Assembly: GCA_964581465.1 (NCBI GenBank)
Contig: CAZOOP010000055.1
Coordinates: 1-16,561 of the forward strand
Origin: WJMB01 sp964581465
Lineage (GTDB): Bacteria; RBG-13-66-14
DNA length: 16,561 nt
Direction: 5' to 3'
Part shown: positions 7,244 to 13,702 of the stretch, one piece after another
Layout: every line of letters starts with the position of its first letter
Numbering within the stretch: position 1 is the stretch's first letter
The notes under the pieces: model-generated
What the model was told of the DNA's origin: nothing
The model's input: only the letters and a program-made list of their open reading frames with translations
Database searches by the model: none
Translations under genes and position numbers: made by a program

Positions 7244-7428
7244 TGGGAGCGGCTTGCCTGGCCGTTATTCTCTACTCGGATATGCTTCGCTTTTTAATAA
7301 TTATATCATCACAGAAGATGACCATCAGCTATTGCAGTTGGGTATTTATATCGGCGTGAGCAAGTTTTTTTCCTTCCACCAGCAAAGTGGTCAATGTGGC
7401 AGGGAGGAGCAGGACGAGGGACCGGCAC

Positions 7429-7713
7429 GTGAAGTGTCCCAGGTGCGACTACCGCTATCACCACCGCTGCGCCGACGGGCGTCATAAGTGCAAGTGCTGC
7501 GGCAAGCTGTTCAACCATCGTTTCCGGGGGCGTCGCAACGAGCCGCCACTGGAAAAACGCAGTGAGATAGCCCGTCTGTTCCGGCTCGGCCTCCCGGCGG
7601 CACGGATCATCCTCCCCAAGCGCTGTGACAGCATACATCTGGTCGGTGCGATCTTGGGCAATGTCGAGCTGGACTCGATCGTTTACTTCGACGCGACGAC
7701 GAAAACACGCTAA
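7429..7713 (+). pseudogene. IS1595-type transposase remnant (copy 3), internally deleted
   Basis: It starts with the N-terminal zinc ribbon of IS1595-type transposases: CPRC...HKCKCCGKLF, two CxxC knuckles. After EKRSEIARLFRLGLPAAR it jumps to IILPKRCDSIHLVGAILGNV, which in copy 2 lies after the first catalytic Asp block, so the VDES segment is deleted. After VELDSIVYFD it jumps again to sequence like gacgacgaaaacac from the 3' end of copy 1, then hits a stop. Two internal deletions thus leave 95 codons of a protein normally well over 200 aa. The zinc ribbon remains open, but nothing catalytic does. Confidence 0.8.
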
Positions 7714-7763
7714 ACTACCCTAGGAGCATACTTCGCGCTTGTTGATAATTGGGTGATAATCCC

Positions 7764-8087
7764 TTGATGAAAGACGCCCTGAGACGAGGGGCTGGTAACC
7801 ATCCGCAGCGTGTGGTCAACCAGCGAAGACGGACAACGGTCTAAGTTGCTAAAGCGAGCAATAGAGCGTCGTCAGCAGGTAGCTTACTCACAGCCTGGTT
7901 AAAACCTGAATGGAACCAACAGCCTCCGGCTTCCGGCGGCACTCAACGCAGGTCCAGGTGCATCGCCAGCATGCATTGGCACGACAATGCAGAGGGATGA
8001 CAATGGCGGCGATTATTAGCTATAAAGCAATGAGTGACAGTCTATTAGCTGGATGAGTCGGTTCAGGTGCGAGTGATAATCTCTTTA
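7764..8087 (-). repeat. 324-bp repeat element, right copy (inverted)
   Basis: Inverted partner of 4902-5225. It follows the IS1595 remnant closely (about 50 bp after its stop). It is bordered by near-identical short direct sequences: GTGATAATCCCTT ends at its left edge (7752-7764) and GTGATAATCTCTTT at its right edge (8074-8087). Its right end carries the 62-bp repeat at 8021-8082. Confidence 0.85.
8021..8082 (+). repeat. 62-bp dispersed repeat, copy 2 (inside 324-bp element)
   Basis: It begins TATAAAGCAATGAGTGACAG, contains CTATTAGCT, and ends GCGAGTGATAATCTC. It forms the right end of the inverted 324-bp element. Confidence 0.7.
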
Positions 8088-8089
8088 TC

Positions 8090-8128
8090 AATTGCTAATA
8101 CTTGGTTCAATTTCTAATAATGATTCCA
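8090..8128 (+). repeat. 39-bp direct repeat beside 324-bp element (copy 2)
   Basis: Same-orientation copy of 5224-5262 (AATTGCTAATACTTGGTTCA and onward), starting 2 bp past the right edge of the inverted 324-bp element. Confidence 0.75.
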
Positions 8129-8252
8129 TTAAATTATAACGTGGTAGTCTGACAGCCCGGGTCAGTCCCTGCCACTGCTTTTTATCCCGAGCTCATCCCG
8201 GTCGGGATGGAGTCTGCGGATCCTGACTGGAGGGTGGGGGTATAAACAGAGC

Positions 8253-8301
8253 CGGGTCTTCCGACCCGACTCCGTCGCCCGACGGCGGGGTTTGAGACCC
8301 C
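8253..8301. repeat. Cluster of three hairpins downstream of the gene at 8320
   Basis: Three adjacent inverted repeats: CGGGTC/GACCCG (8253-8268, loop TTCC), CCGTCG/CGACGG (8272-8285, loop CC), and GGGGT/ACCCC (8287-8301). They lie 19 nt past the stop of the minus-strand gene at 8320 and may act together as a transcript 3' end. There is no T-run, so a classical terminator is not shown. Confidence 0.5.
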
Positions 8302-8319
8302 ACACCCCAACCGAGAACC

Positions 8320-9576
8320 TCAGGTCTTCAGCGGCTTCTTCTCCGCCGCCGGGAAGAGGACGTTGTTGAGAATTAAACGGTACCCCGGCGAGTTGGGGAA
8401 CAGGGAAAGCTCCGTGGGCGGATCGCCGACGAAGTGCTTGAAATCCTCGGGATCGTGGCCGGCCAGGAAGCTGAAGGTCCCCTCGCCCCGGATGCCGTAG
8501 AGGTATTTGGCCTCGTCCAGCCCGTCGATGGTGGCCAGCACGACCACATCGTCGCGGACATTGGCCAGGTTCCAGGCGGTGTCCTGGCCCATGAACTCGG
8601 GGATTGTCCGCGCGTGGCACTGGGTCAACAGCGTCGGCACGGGGTCGAACTTGGCGGCGAACTCGAAGAGGGTGAAGGTCGGTCGCACCCCGGCGGGCAA
8701 CTCGAGCAGATCGCGGTCGCGCGGGGTGGCGATGGTCGAAATCTCGTAGACGTCGGGGTCGAGAACGGCCTCGAAGTCGGTGAAGGCGAAGCAGCGGTCG
8801 TAGTCCAGCCGGGCGTTGGCGTTGGGCGAGACCGGCGTGCCGTCGAGGACGGGGTCGACGATGTCCACCTCGGCGGCGGCCAGGGCGGTGTCCAGGGTGG
8901 CCGGAGCCGAGCACATCGCGAAGAGGAAGCCGCCGGATTCAACGTAGTCGGCGATCTCGAGGGCCACGGCCAGCTTGTGTTCGGGCACCGTCGCGTAGCC
9001 CGCGGCCCGGGCGGCGGCCTCGAAGCTTTCCCGCTGCTCGACGAACCAGTCCGCCGCCAGGTAACTGGCGCCGAACTTGCCGTACTGCCCGGTAAAATCC
9101 TCGTGGTGCAGGTGCAGCCAGTCGTAGTCGGCCAGATCGCCGGCCAGCACCTCCTCGTCCCAAATGTGGTCGAAGGGGATCCCGGCGTAGTCCAGGGCCA
9201 GCATCACCGCATCGTCCCAGAGCTGGTAGCCCGGCGGTGCGTAGACGGCCACCCGGGGGGCCAGCTCCAGCTTGAGCGACTCCATGTTGCCGGACTCGAC
9301 CTCGGCGCGTATATGGCCCTCGGCTCCGGCGTCGACGCGCTCGATGGTAACCCCGCGCACCAGAGCCTCGCGGCTGAGCCCCTCAAGCTCGGGCAATAAC
9401 CAACTCCCGCCGCGATAGTTGAGCAGCCACTCGCAGTCGGCGCCCCGCTCGAGCACCCAGTAGGTCAGGCCGTAGGCTTTCAGGTGCTCGGTCTGGGCGT
9501 CGTCCATGGGTACCAGCCAGGCCGCCCCGACGACCGGGGCGAGGACGAGGAGCAGACTGAGGAGCAAGTGTGTCAT
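8320..9576 (-). CDS. Secreted protein of the 'asparagine synthetase B-like' family
   Basis: The product is 418 aa with an N-terminal signal peptide (residues 1-18, MTHLLLSLLLVLAPVVGA). It begins the mature part with LVPMDDAQTEHLKAYGLTYW, and further conserved runs are EWLLNYRGGSWLLPE, YAGIPFDHIWDEEVLAG, YDWLHLHHEDFTGQYGKF, GGFLFAMCSAP, FLAGHDPEDFKHFVGDPPTE and PNSPGYRLILNNVLFPA. I recall this set from proteins in Bacteroidetes-like and related genomes that databases label asparagine synthetase B. No glutaminase Cys-2 or ATP-pyrophosphatase motif of a true AsnB is visible. The layout (AVYAPPG..., a Cys in FAMCSAP, late HDPED) recalls a class-I glutamine-amidotransferase-like fold, which is inference. 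The Shine-Dalgarno site is weak. It stands alone. Confidence 0.8.
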   Translation of the reverse strand: MTHLLLSLLLVLAPVVGAAWLVPMDDAQTEHLKAYGLTYWVLERGADCEWLLNYRGGSWLLPELEGLSREALVRGVTIERVDAGAEGHIRAEVESGNMESLKLELAPRVAVYAPPGYQLWDDAVMLALDYAGIPFDHIWDEEVLAGDLADYDWLHLHHEDFTGQYGKFGASYLAADWFVEQRESFEAAARAAGYATVPEHKLAVALEIADYVESGGFLFAMCSAPATLDTALAAAEVDIVDPVLDGTPVSPNANARLDYDRCFAFTDFEAVLDPDVYEISTIATPRDRDLLELPAGVRPTFTLFEFAAKFDPVPTLLTQCHARTIPEFMGQDTAWNLANVRDDVVVLATIDGLDEAKYLYGIRGEGTFSFLAGHDPEDFKHFVGDPPTELSLFPNSPGYRLILNNVLFPAAEKKPLKT

Positions 9577-9809
9577 AGCGAAGTGTTCAGGGGGCGTTAT
9601 GGATACGCGGTGGAGGGGGATTGGTTTCTGATCGGCCGTGGATTAATGGACGACTGAGAACTCAGCGCCCCTGCAGGCGCGGATAGAGATAAACGCCCAT
9701 CCTCGCCTCCGACCCCGCCGTTTCTGGAATAACACCCTTAGGGATCATTTCAACGTGGGCGTCACTCGTGGAGGAGGTTACCTGTTACAGGTGTAAAATC
9801 CAGTAGGCA
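9577..9809. other. Intergenic stretch, no gene seen
   Basis: It contains the upstream region of the secreted-protein gene and the outside flank of the IS1595 remnant. A small palindrome ACCTG-TTA-CAGGT stands at 9780-9792, just outside the inferred end of the element. I see no convincing promoter. Confidence 0.4.
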
Positions 9810-10426
9810 TCATCTAACCTGATCGGACCAATTGAGAAGTGTATCCTGCAGGTAGTCGAGACAGGTTTCGTCATCGCGATGGTTGAATCTGAACGACCTT
9901 TCACGGATAAAGAGCCCGAAGTTGCGTTTGAAGCCGAGGTGGCAGGCTTTTAGCATAGCCTCGGGAGCTCTCTTGGCCGTTGATATGAACCTTGCCATCG
10001 ACCAGGGTCTTGTAAAGGATGATGCGCTTGTGGTGGAAGCCGTTGAGCGACAGTTTGTTATAGGCCTTCCAGCCGTCGGAGTAGACGATCGAGCCCAGCT
10101 CGACGTTCTCCAAGATTGCGCCCAGCAGATGCTTGCTGTCACAGCGCTTGGGGAGGATGACCTGCACTTCGCCACGCCGCTTGAGCAGCCCGAAGACGGA
10201 AATCTTACCGCCGGCGCCCCGACCCCGCTTGCCCTTGCGATGGCCGCCGAAGCAGGATTCATCCACCTCGATGTGCCCCTCGAGCTTCTCCAGCTCGGCC
10301 TCGCGATCGGCGGCGTTGCGCTCCCTTTTGGATTCGGTGTGTATAGTTCTTGCCGCATATCTTGCATTTACATCTACCATCGGCCAACTTATAGTGCGCC
10401 CTATGGTTACATTATGGGCAGCTAAT
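9810..10426 (-). pseudogene. IS1595-type transposase remnant (copy 2)
   Basis: This is the longest IS1595 copy. Three frames must be joined. Near 10426-10350 the zinc ribbon reads CP-stop-CNHRAHYKLADGRCKCKICGK, with a nonsense codon between the first two Cys. After a deletion, ADREAELEKLEGHIEVDESC (first catalytic Asp) continues through GKRGRGAGGKISVFGLLKRR, VILPKRCDS, SIVYSDGWKAYN (second Asp) and GKVHING-x-E (Asn and Glu). A deletion of about 11 bp compared with copy 1 then shifts the frame, and the end reads GFKRNFGLFIRERSFRFNHR through to LLNWSDQVR with stop at 9810-9812. The catalytic residues are present, but the lesions make it inactive. Confidence 0.85.
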
Positions 10427-10774
10427 GTGCCGATCGGTTGCTTGTTTTCCGCCACTTTTGGGACCCTTTCTTGTGACAGAGCATCACAGCCCAACCCGTA
10501 TGTTAACAGTGTGTTACATATATGCATCGGTCCAAACACAGTATACGATCCCAATAGCTATAAGGCACTGATTGACAATCTATTAGCTATGTTAACCGCT
10601 CCAAGAGCGAGTGATAATCCTTATGACAATGCACGTGGATCATCTAGTGTCCCACGATCCTACAACTACCAGCATAAGGTTGAATCAAGTGGTAGATTAG
10701 CATGTATCATCGCCGCCGGGCTTGTGACGGAGCGGTTCTCTTATCGTAACAGACAGCTTCGCAGCAATCGCCGG
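10427..10774. other. Intergenic stretch with repeat, no gene seen
   Basis: Outside the 62-bp repeat at 10559-10620 I find no gene. Short AT-rich direct motifs (gttaacagtgtgttac, 10502-10517) and a lower GC content suggest it is part of the decayed mobile sequence around IS1595 copy 2. Confidence 0.5.
10559..10620 (+). repeat. 62-bp dispersed repeat, copy 3
   Basis: It begins TATAAGGCACTGATTGACAA, contains CTATTAGCTA, and ends GCGAGTGATAATCC. It lies between the IS1595 remnant (ending near 10426) and the ADP-ribosylglycohydrolase gene, again close to IS1595 sequence. Confidence 0.75.
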
Positions 10775-11542
10775 CTAGCAATAGGCTATCACGAAGCGGC
10801 GGGTGACTCCATGGAGGTGGTCGTCCAGGTAACCGAGGGCCTGCTCGGCGAGTTCGGCGGGTACGCCGCCGTAGAAGGCCTCGGCGACGGCGCCGGCGAT
10901 GCAGGCCTGGGTGTCGCTGTCGCCGCCCAGAGCGACGGCCTTCCTGACTGCGTCGACAAAACCGCAGGAGTCCAGGAAGGCGATCAGGGCCTCCGGCACG
11001 CTGCCCTGACAGGTCACATCGAAGTCGTGGCCGATCTGGATCTCCTCGTAGGGACGCGCTAAGTCGTAGTCGAAGCTCTCCACCAGGTAATCGCGGATCT
11101 CGCCCTTCGAGGCTTCCCGGCGGGCCAGGAATATCGCCGTGGCGACGGCCCGGGCGCCCTTGATCCCCTCGGGGTGATTGTGAGTGACAGCGGCGCTCTC
11201 TTCGGCCTTTGCCAGCGTCTCCTCCAGGGTTCGACAGGCCCAGCCAACGGGGCCGACCCGCATCGCCGAGCCGTTGCCGAAGCTGTTGTAAGGCCGCCAG
11301 TCATCGCCGAGAGCCCAGCCGTAATAGTTTCCGCCGTAGCCACGATCCGGGTAGCGACGGGTGTATCCCTTCAGCAGCGCGGCGTAATCTCCGCCGTCGA
11401 GCAGCCATTCGGCCGTGGCCACGCTCAAGACCGTGTCATCGGTGAAGGACGACCCCGGTGCGAAAAGCTCGAAGTCGTAGCGCTTGGTCGAATTGAACTC
11501 GTAGAGCGAACCGATGATATCGCCGACAATGGCTCCCAGCAT
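10775..11542 (-). CDS. ADP-ribosylglycohydrolase (DraG/ARH-like)
   Basis: A cytoplasmic 255-aa hydrolase that by family removes ADP-ribose from a protein or small-molecule target using two Mg or Mn ions. The metal-binding blocks are complete: FTDDTVLS (Asp35, Asp36 and Thr37), and GGDSDTQACIAG (Asp208, Asp210 and Thr211) near the C-terminus. MLGAIVGDIIGSLYEF is the standard N-terminus, and THNHPEG is also typical. I start at the ATG 11542-11540 because GGAG lies 8 nt upstream and the family starts there; a longer in-frame start at 11572 would add ten unrelated residues. No ADP-ribosyltransferase is visible nearby. Its paralogous remnant lies at 6990-7203. Confidence 0.9.
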   Translation of the reverse strand: MLGAIVGDIIGSLYEFNSTKRYDFELFAPGSSFTDDTVLSVATAEWLLDGGDYAALLKGYTRRYPDRGYGGNYYGWALGDDWRPYNSFGNGSAMRVGPVGWACRTLEETLAKAEESAAVTHNHPEGIKGARAVATAIFLARREASKGEIRDYLVESFDYDLARPYEEIQIGHDFDVTCQGSVPEALIAFLDSCGFVDAVRKAVALGGDSDTQACIAGAVAEAFYGGVPAELAEQALGYLDDHLHGVTRRFVIAYC

Positions 11543-11572
11543 CCAGCACTCTCCGGTTTGGTTACACGACAA

Positions 11573-12050
11573 AATTGCAAAATAATATAATCATATTCAT
11601 TACTTCAAGCTGGGCCAATATCTATAGCGACTGCGAAGGCATTGTCATTGCTATCTGCTTGGCCAATTCTGTCAACTCGATCAAACAGCTAGCAAATACA
11701 GGGGCGAAACCAGCAAGCAGCCTGCTTTATCCTGGTACTGCAGCAGTAGCCGCTTCCAGTCTGACCGATGGGACATACGGCCTTCCGTCAGACCGTGTCA
11801 CCAAGTGCATGTAATGCCGGTTGCCATAAATCGACTGTAGAAAAACGACAGTATCATAAGCAATAATGCTTTATGTGACAAGCTAATAAGTTATTGCAGC
11901 AGTCTAAGTGCAAGTAATAATCCATGATATTATACCTTCCCGCTATTACAGCTCAGGTCAGGTGGAGAGCCCTCACCAAGTAAAACCCACCGTGAAAGGT
12001 AGCCGCTTCTACATCCAAATGTGCCTGTAAACTATGACGGCTTTGTATTG
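11573..12050. other. AT-richer intergenic stretch, no gene seen
   Basis: About 480 bp of lower GC. Open frames here lack ribosome sites and protein-like content. Near 11874-11922 the sequence gtgaca...agctaata...gcaagtaataatcc loosely resembles the 62-bp repeat and may be a strongly diverged fifth copy. Imperfect short repeats such as tctgaccgatg/cgtcagacc (11758-11797) are also present. Confidence 0.4.
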
Positions 12051-12401
12051 CTACAGGATAAGCACCTCCCAGCCGCTGTCGATGAACCGAGCCGGCGACG
12101 GGTGCCCGAGCAGCTCGTCGAGAGCCGGCAGCCCCTGCCCGCTCAAGGCCTCGAAAGCCCCGGATACCTTGCTGCAGGCCAGACAGAATCCGCCGATCAG
12201 ACCCGCCTCCAGGGCATCGACGTACAGGTTGTGCAGTCGGTGGCCGCCCTCGGCGAAGGCCTCCGCCGCCGTGGCCGTGGCCGGTCCCTCGAGGATCAGG
12301 GTGGCGGTGTGGCCGCGCTCGGCGAAGTCGCGGACGTAGAGCAGGGTGTGCAGCAGGCAGGCGGGGTCCTCACGGAAGGCGAACAGGGCGTAGCGGGCCA
12401 T
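12051..12401 (-). CDS. DsrE-like sulfur-relay family protein
   Basis: The product is 116 aa and cytoplasmic. The pattern is that of small DsrE-like proteins: an opening strand and Cys-containing helix (ALFAFREDPACLLHTLLYVRD), the strand TATLILEGPAT, then GLIGGFCLACSKVSGA with Cys73 and Cys76 in a C-x-x-C arrangement, and the ending LDELLGHPSPARFIDSGWEVLIL. Members bind or move sulfur or act as small redox proteins; the exact role here is open. The start is clear: GAGGAG 6 nt before the ATG. It lies downstream of the FMN-binding-domain gene on the same strand, 241 bp away. The sigma-54-like inverted repeat stands in that gap, and its right arm points toward this gene. Confidence 0.75.
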   Translation of the reverse strand: MARYALFAFREDPACLLHTLLYVRDFAERGHTATLILEGPATATAAEAFAEGGHRLHNLYVDALEAGLIGGFCLACSKVSGAFEALSGQGLPALDELLGHPSPARFIDSGWEVLIL

Positions 12402-12504
12402 GGCTCACTCCTCGGGTTGGGACTCGACACAAACGCTAATCGCACGCGACGGCCGCCCCGACCTGGCTTAACCGGTGGGAATGCTCATACCCCCGGGCCG
12501 GTTT

Positions 12505-12520
12505 TGGCACGTTTCTTGCA
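12505..12520 (+). promoter_or_regulatory. Candidate sigma-54 (-24/-12) promoter, plus strand
   Basis: TGGCACG-tttc-TTGCA is an exact match to the sigma-54 consensus, facing right. No plus-strand gene follows; it would run antisense into the FMN-binding-domain gene. That makes a conventional promoter role doubtful for this arm. Confidence 0.3.
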
Positions 12521-12561
12521 GCAGGGCGAGCCGCGCTTTCGGCCGATGCAACGAGGATCTC

Positions 12562-12577
12562 CGCAAGAAACGTGCCA
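12562..12577 (-). promoter_or_regulatory. Candidate sigma-54 (-24/-12) promoter toward the DsrE-like gene
   Basis: Read on the minus strand: TGGCACG-tttc-TTGCG, which matches the -24/-12 consensus TGGCACG-N4-TTGCW except at the last base. It would start transcription near 12550, about 150 nt before the DsrE-like ATG. By family knowledge such promoters need an enhancer-binding activator; none is encoded in the window. It could instead be part of a repeat with no promoter role. Confidence 0.45.
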
Positions 12578-12642
12578 AAACCGGCCCGGGGCTTCTACGG
12601 CGGAGCTGCGGTCGCGGTGTAACGCGCGGAGGTCGGGGCGGC

Positions 12643-13071
12643 CTACTCGACCGCCGTGGCTCCGGCGGCGACCAGGGCGTTCTCGACGGCCTTGAGCAAG
12701 GCCTTGCTGGTTGTGGTTGCGCCGCTGACGGCTTGGACGTCGAGGCTCTGGGCCTCGATGATGCGGGGCAGGACGGCCTCGGCGCTCTGCGGGTGCTCAC
12801 GGTCCTCGTTTTCGGTGGTGACGATCTCGGTGATCCGGCCGTGTGAGACGGCGACCTCGACGGCCACCGACACCGGGTACTCGCCGGTGCCGTAGCTGAA
12901 GGAGCCGGGATGGACACCGTCGGGAACGGCGGATAGGTCGATGTCGAAGACATCGAGGCTCTGGACCTGCTCGATTTCTTCGAAGGAGGGTAGCACGGCC
13001 GGGATGATCACCAGACCGGCGACGACGATGAGGAGCAGGAAACCGGTGATGAAAAAGCGGGCCTTGGCCAT
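12643..13071 (-). CDS. Membrane-anchored FMN-binding-domain protein
   Basis: The product is 142 aa. An N-terminal transmembrane helix (residues about 7-29, FFITGFLLLIVVAGLVIIPAVL) anchors a single domain of the FMN_bind type outside the cytoplasm. The flavinylation motif is VSGATTTS (Ser116-Gly-Ala-Thr119), where ApbE-type transferases attach FMN to Thr in relatives such as NqrC and RnfG. The usual Asp three residues before the Ser is Gln113 here. Upstream parts fit too: GTGEYPVSVAVEVAVSHGRITEIVTTENEDREHPQSAEAVLPRIIEAQSLDVQ. It likely passes electrons across or along the membrane. GGAGG lies 5 nt before the ATG. The preceding gene's stop is 1 nt upstream, so the two are co-transcribed. Confidence 0.85.
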   Translation of the reverse strand: MAKARFFITGFLLLIVVAGLVIIPAVLPSFEEIEQVQSLDVFDIDLSAVPDGVHPGSFSYGTGEYPVSVAVEVAVSHGRITEIVTTENEDREHPQSAEAVLPRIIEAQSLDVQAVSGATTTSKALLKAVENALVAAGATAVE

Positions 13072-13072
13072 T

Positions 13073-13678
13073 TCATCCTCCGCGACGCACGGTGGGGAAG
13101 TGGTGGGTGAATGGTCCGCAGGGCAGGTGGGCTTCGTCGTCCTGTCCGGCGACCTGGTGGAGGTCGATCCAGCCGTCGCGGTCGGTGTGGGCGGCGAAGG
13201 CGCAGTAGGCGGCGATCTCTGCCTGGCGTAGTTGGGCGTCCGGGTTGGGTGTGCGTAGCAGCGGGATGTCGCGCCCCAGATCGGTCAGGGCGGTCTCGAC
13301 GGCGACGGGCCGGACCTCGGTGACGGCGAGGGCCGGCCAGAGCTCGCGCAGGCGCAGCACCAGCAGGGGGCCACCGATTAGCGCCGAGCCCCGGCGTCCC
13401 GCCGGGGAGATCAACCGCCGGGCGATCTCCGGATAGGTCTTACGCAGGTAGCGATCGACCTCGCGCCAGTGACCGGCGCGGGGGGTCCAACTCAGCGGGG
13501 CGCAGACACCCAGACCGTGGAGCTCCCGCCCGGCCAGTCTGTCGAAGAGCCAGTCCAGGGCGTCGGCGGTGTCTGTCGCCGGCCGGGAGACCTGCTGCAT
13601 GCCTCCGGCCTCGACTTCGAACAGGGAGAGGGCGAACTTGCGTCGTCCGCCGGGACGCGCGCCGCAGTAGCAGCTCAA
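13073..13678 (-). CDS. DUF429-like (RNase H-like fold) protein
   Basis: The product is about 201 aa and cytoplasmic. The pattern recalls DUF429-type proteins: a first strand with a Gly turn (CYCGARPGGRRKFALSLFEVE), the strand-loop LHGLGVCAPLSW (an 'I-D-A-P-L' equivalent with Cys for Asp), R-x-x-D-R-Y-L-R (WREVDRYLRKTYP), GSALIGGPLLVLRLRE, AVTEVRPVAVETAL, and a final helix AEIAAYCAFAAHTDRDGW. The acidic residue expected in the fourth block may be replaced, so nuclease activity is uncertain. I prefer the TTG at 13678 because AGGAGG lies 4 nt upstream; an upstream TTG at 13699 has no ribosome site. It overlaps nothing and feeds into the FMN-binding-domain gene 1 nt later. Confidence 0.6.
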   Translation of the reverse strand: MSCYCGARPGGRRKFALSLFEVEAGGMQQVSRPATDTADALDWLFDRLAGRELHGLGVCAPLSWTPRAGHWREVDRYLRKTYPEIARRLISPAGRRGSALIGGPLLVLRLRELWPALAVTEVRPVAVETALTDLGRDIPLLRTPNPDAQLRQAEIAAYCAFAAHTDRDGWIDLHQVAGQDDEAHLPCGPFTHHFPTVRRGG

Positions 13679-13702
13679 GGGACCTCCTGCCTCGCTCAAG
13701 GG

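Larger units (their letters stand above)
12491..12591. repeat. Perfect 29-bp inverted repeat with sigma-54 consensus in both arms
   Basis: Arms 12491-12519 and 12563-12591 are exact reverse complements, separated by 43 bp. Both contain GGTTTTGGCACGTTTCTTGC. The repeat lies in the gap between the FMN-binding-domain gene (stop at 12643) and the DsrE-like gene (start at 12401). Downstream of the first gene it could also fold into a very stable transcript hairpin, but no T-run follows on either strand. Confidence 0.9.

Noticed and set aside
4902..8087. Composite transposon made by the two 324-bp copies
   Set aside because: Neither copy encodes a transposase and no target duplication is visible at the outer edges. 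The bracketed genes look ordinary, so I report only the repeat pair.
8434..9399. 321-codon plus-strand frame opposite the secreted 'AsnB-like' gene
   Set aside because: Its composition (Gly, Val, Gln, Glu) mirrors the opposite strand's codons, while the minus-strand product carries strongly conserved motifs.
10133..11062. 309-codon plus-strand frame spanning the IS1595 remnant and the glycohydrolase 3' end
   Set aside because: It crosses two recognisable minus-strand genes and the 62-bp repeat, so it cannot be one real gene.
11575..11814. 79-codon plus-strand frame after the glycohydrolase
   Set aside because: It has no ribosome site, lies in AT-richer decayed DNA and contains no recognisable domain.
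12468..12953. 161-codon minus-strand frame across the sigma-54-like repeat
   Set aside because: It is Pro/Ser/Arg-rich, overlaps the FMN-binding-domain gene in another frame, and is explained by that gene's codons plus the palindrome.
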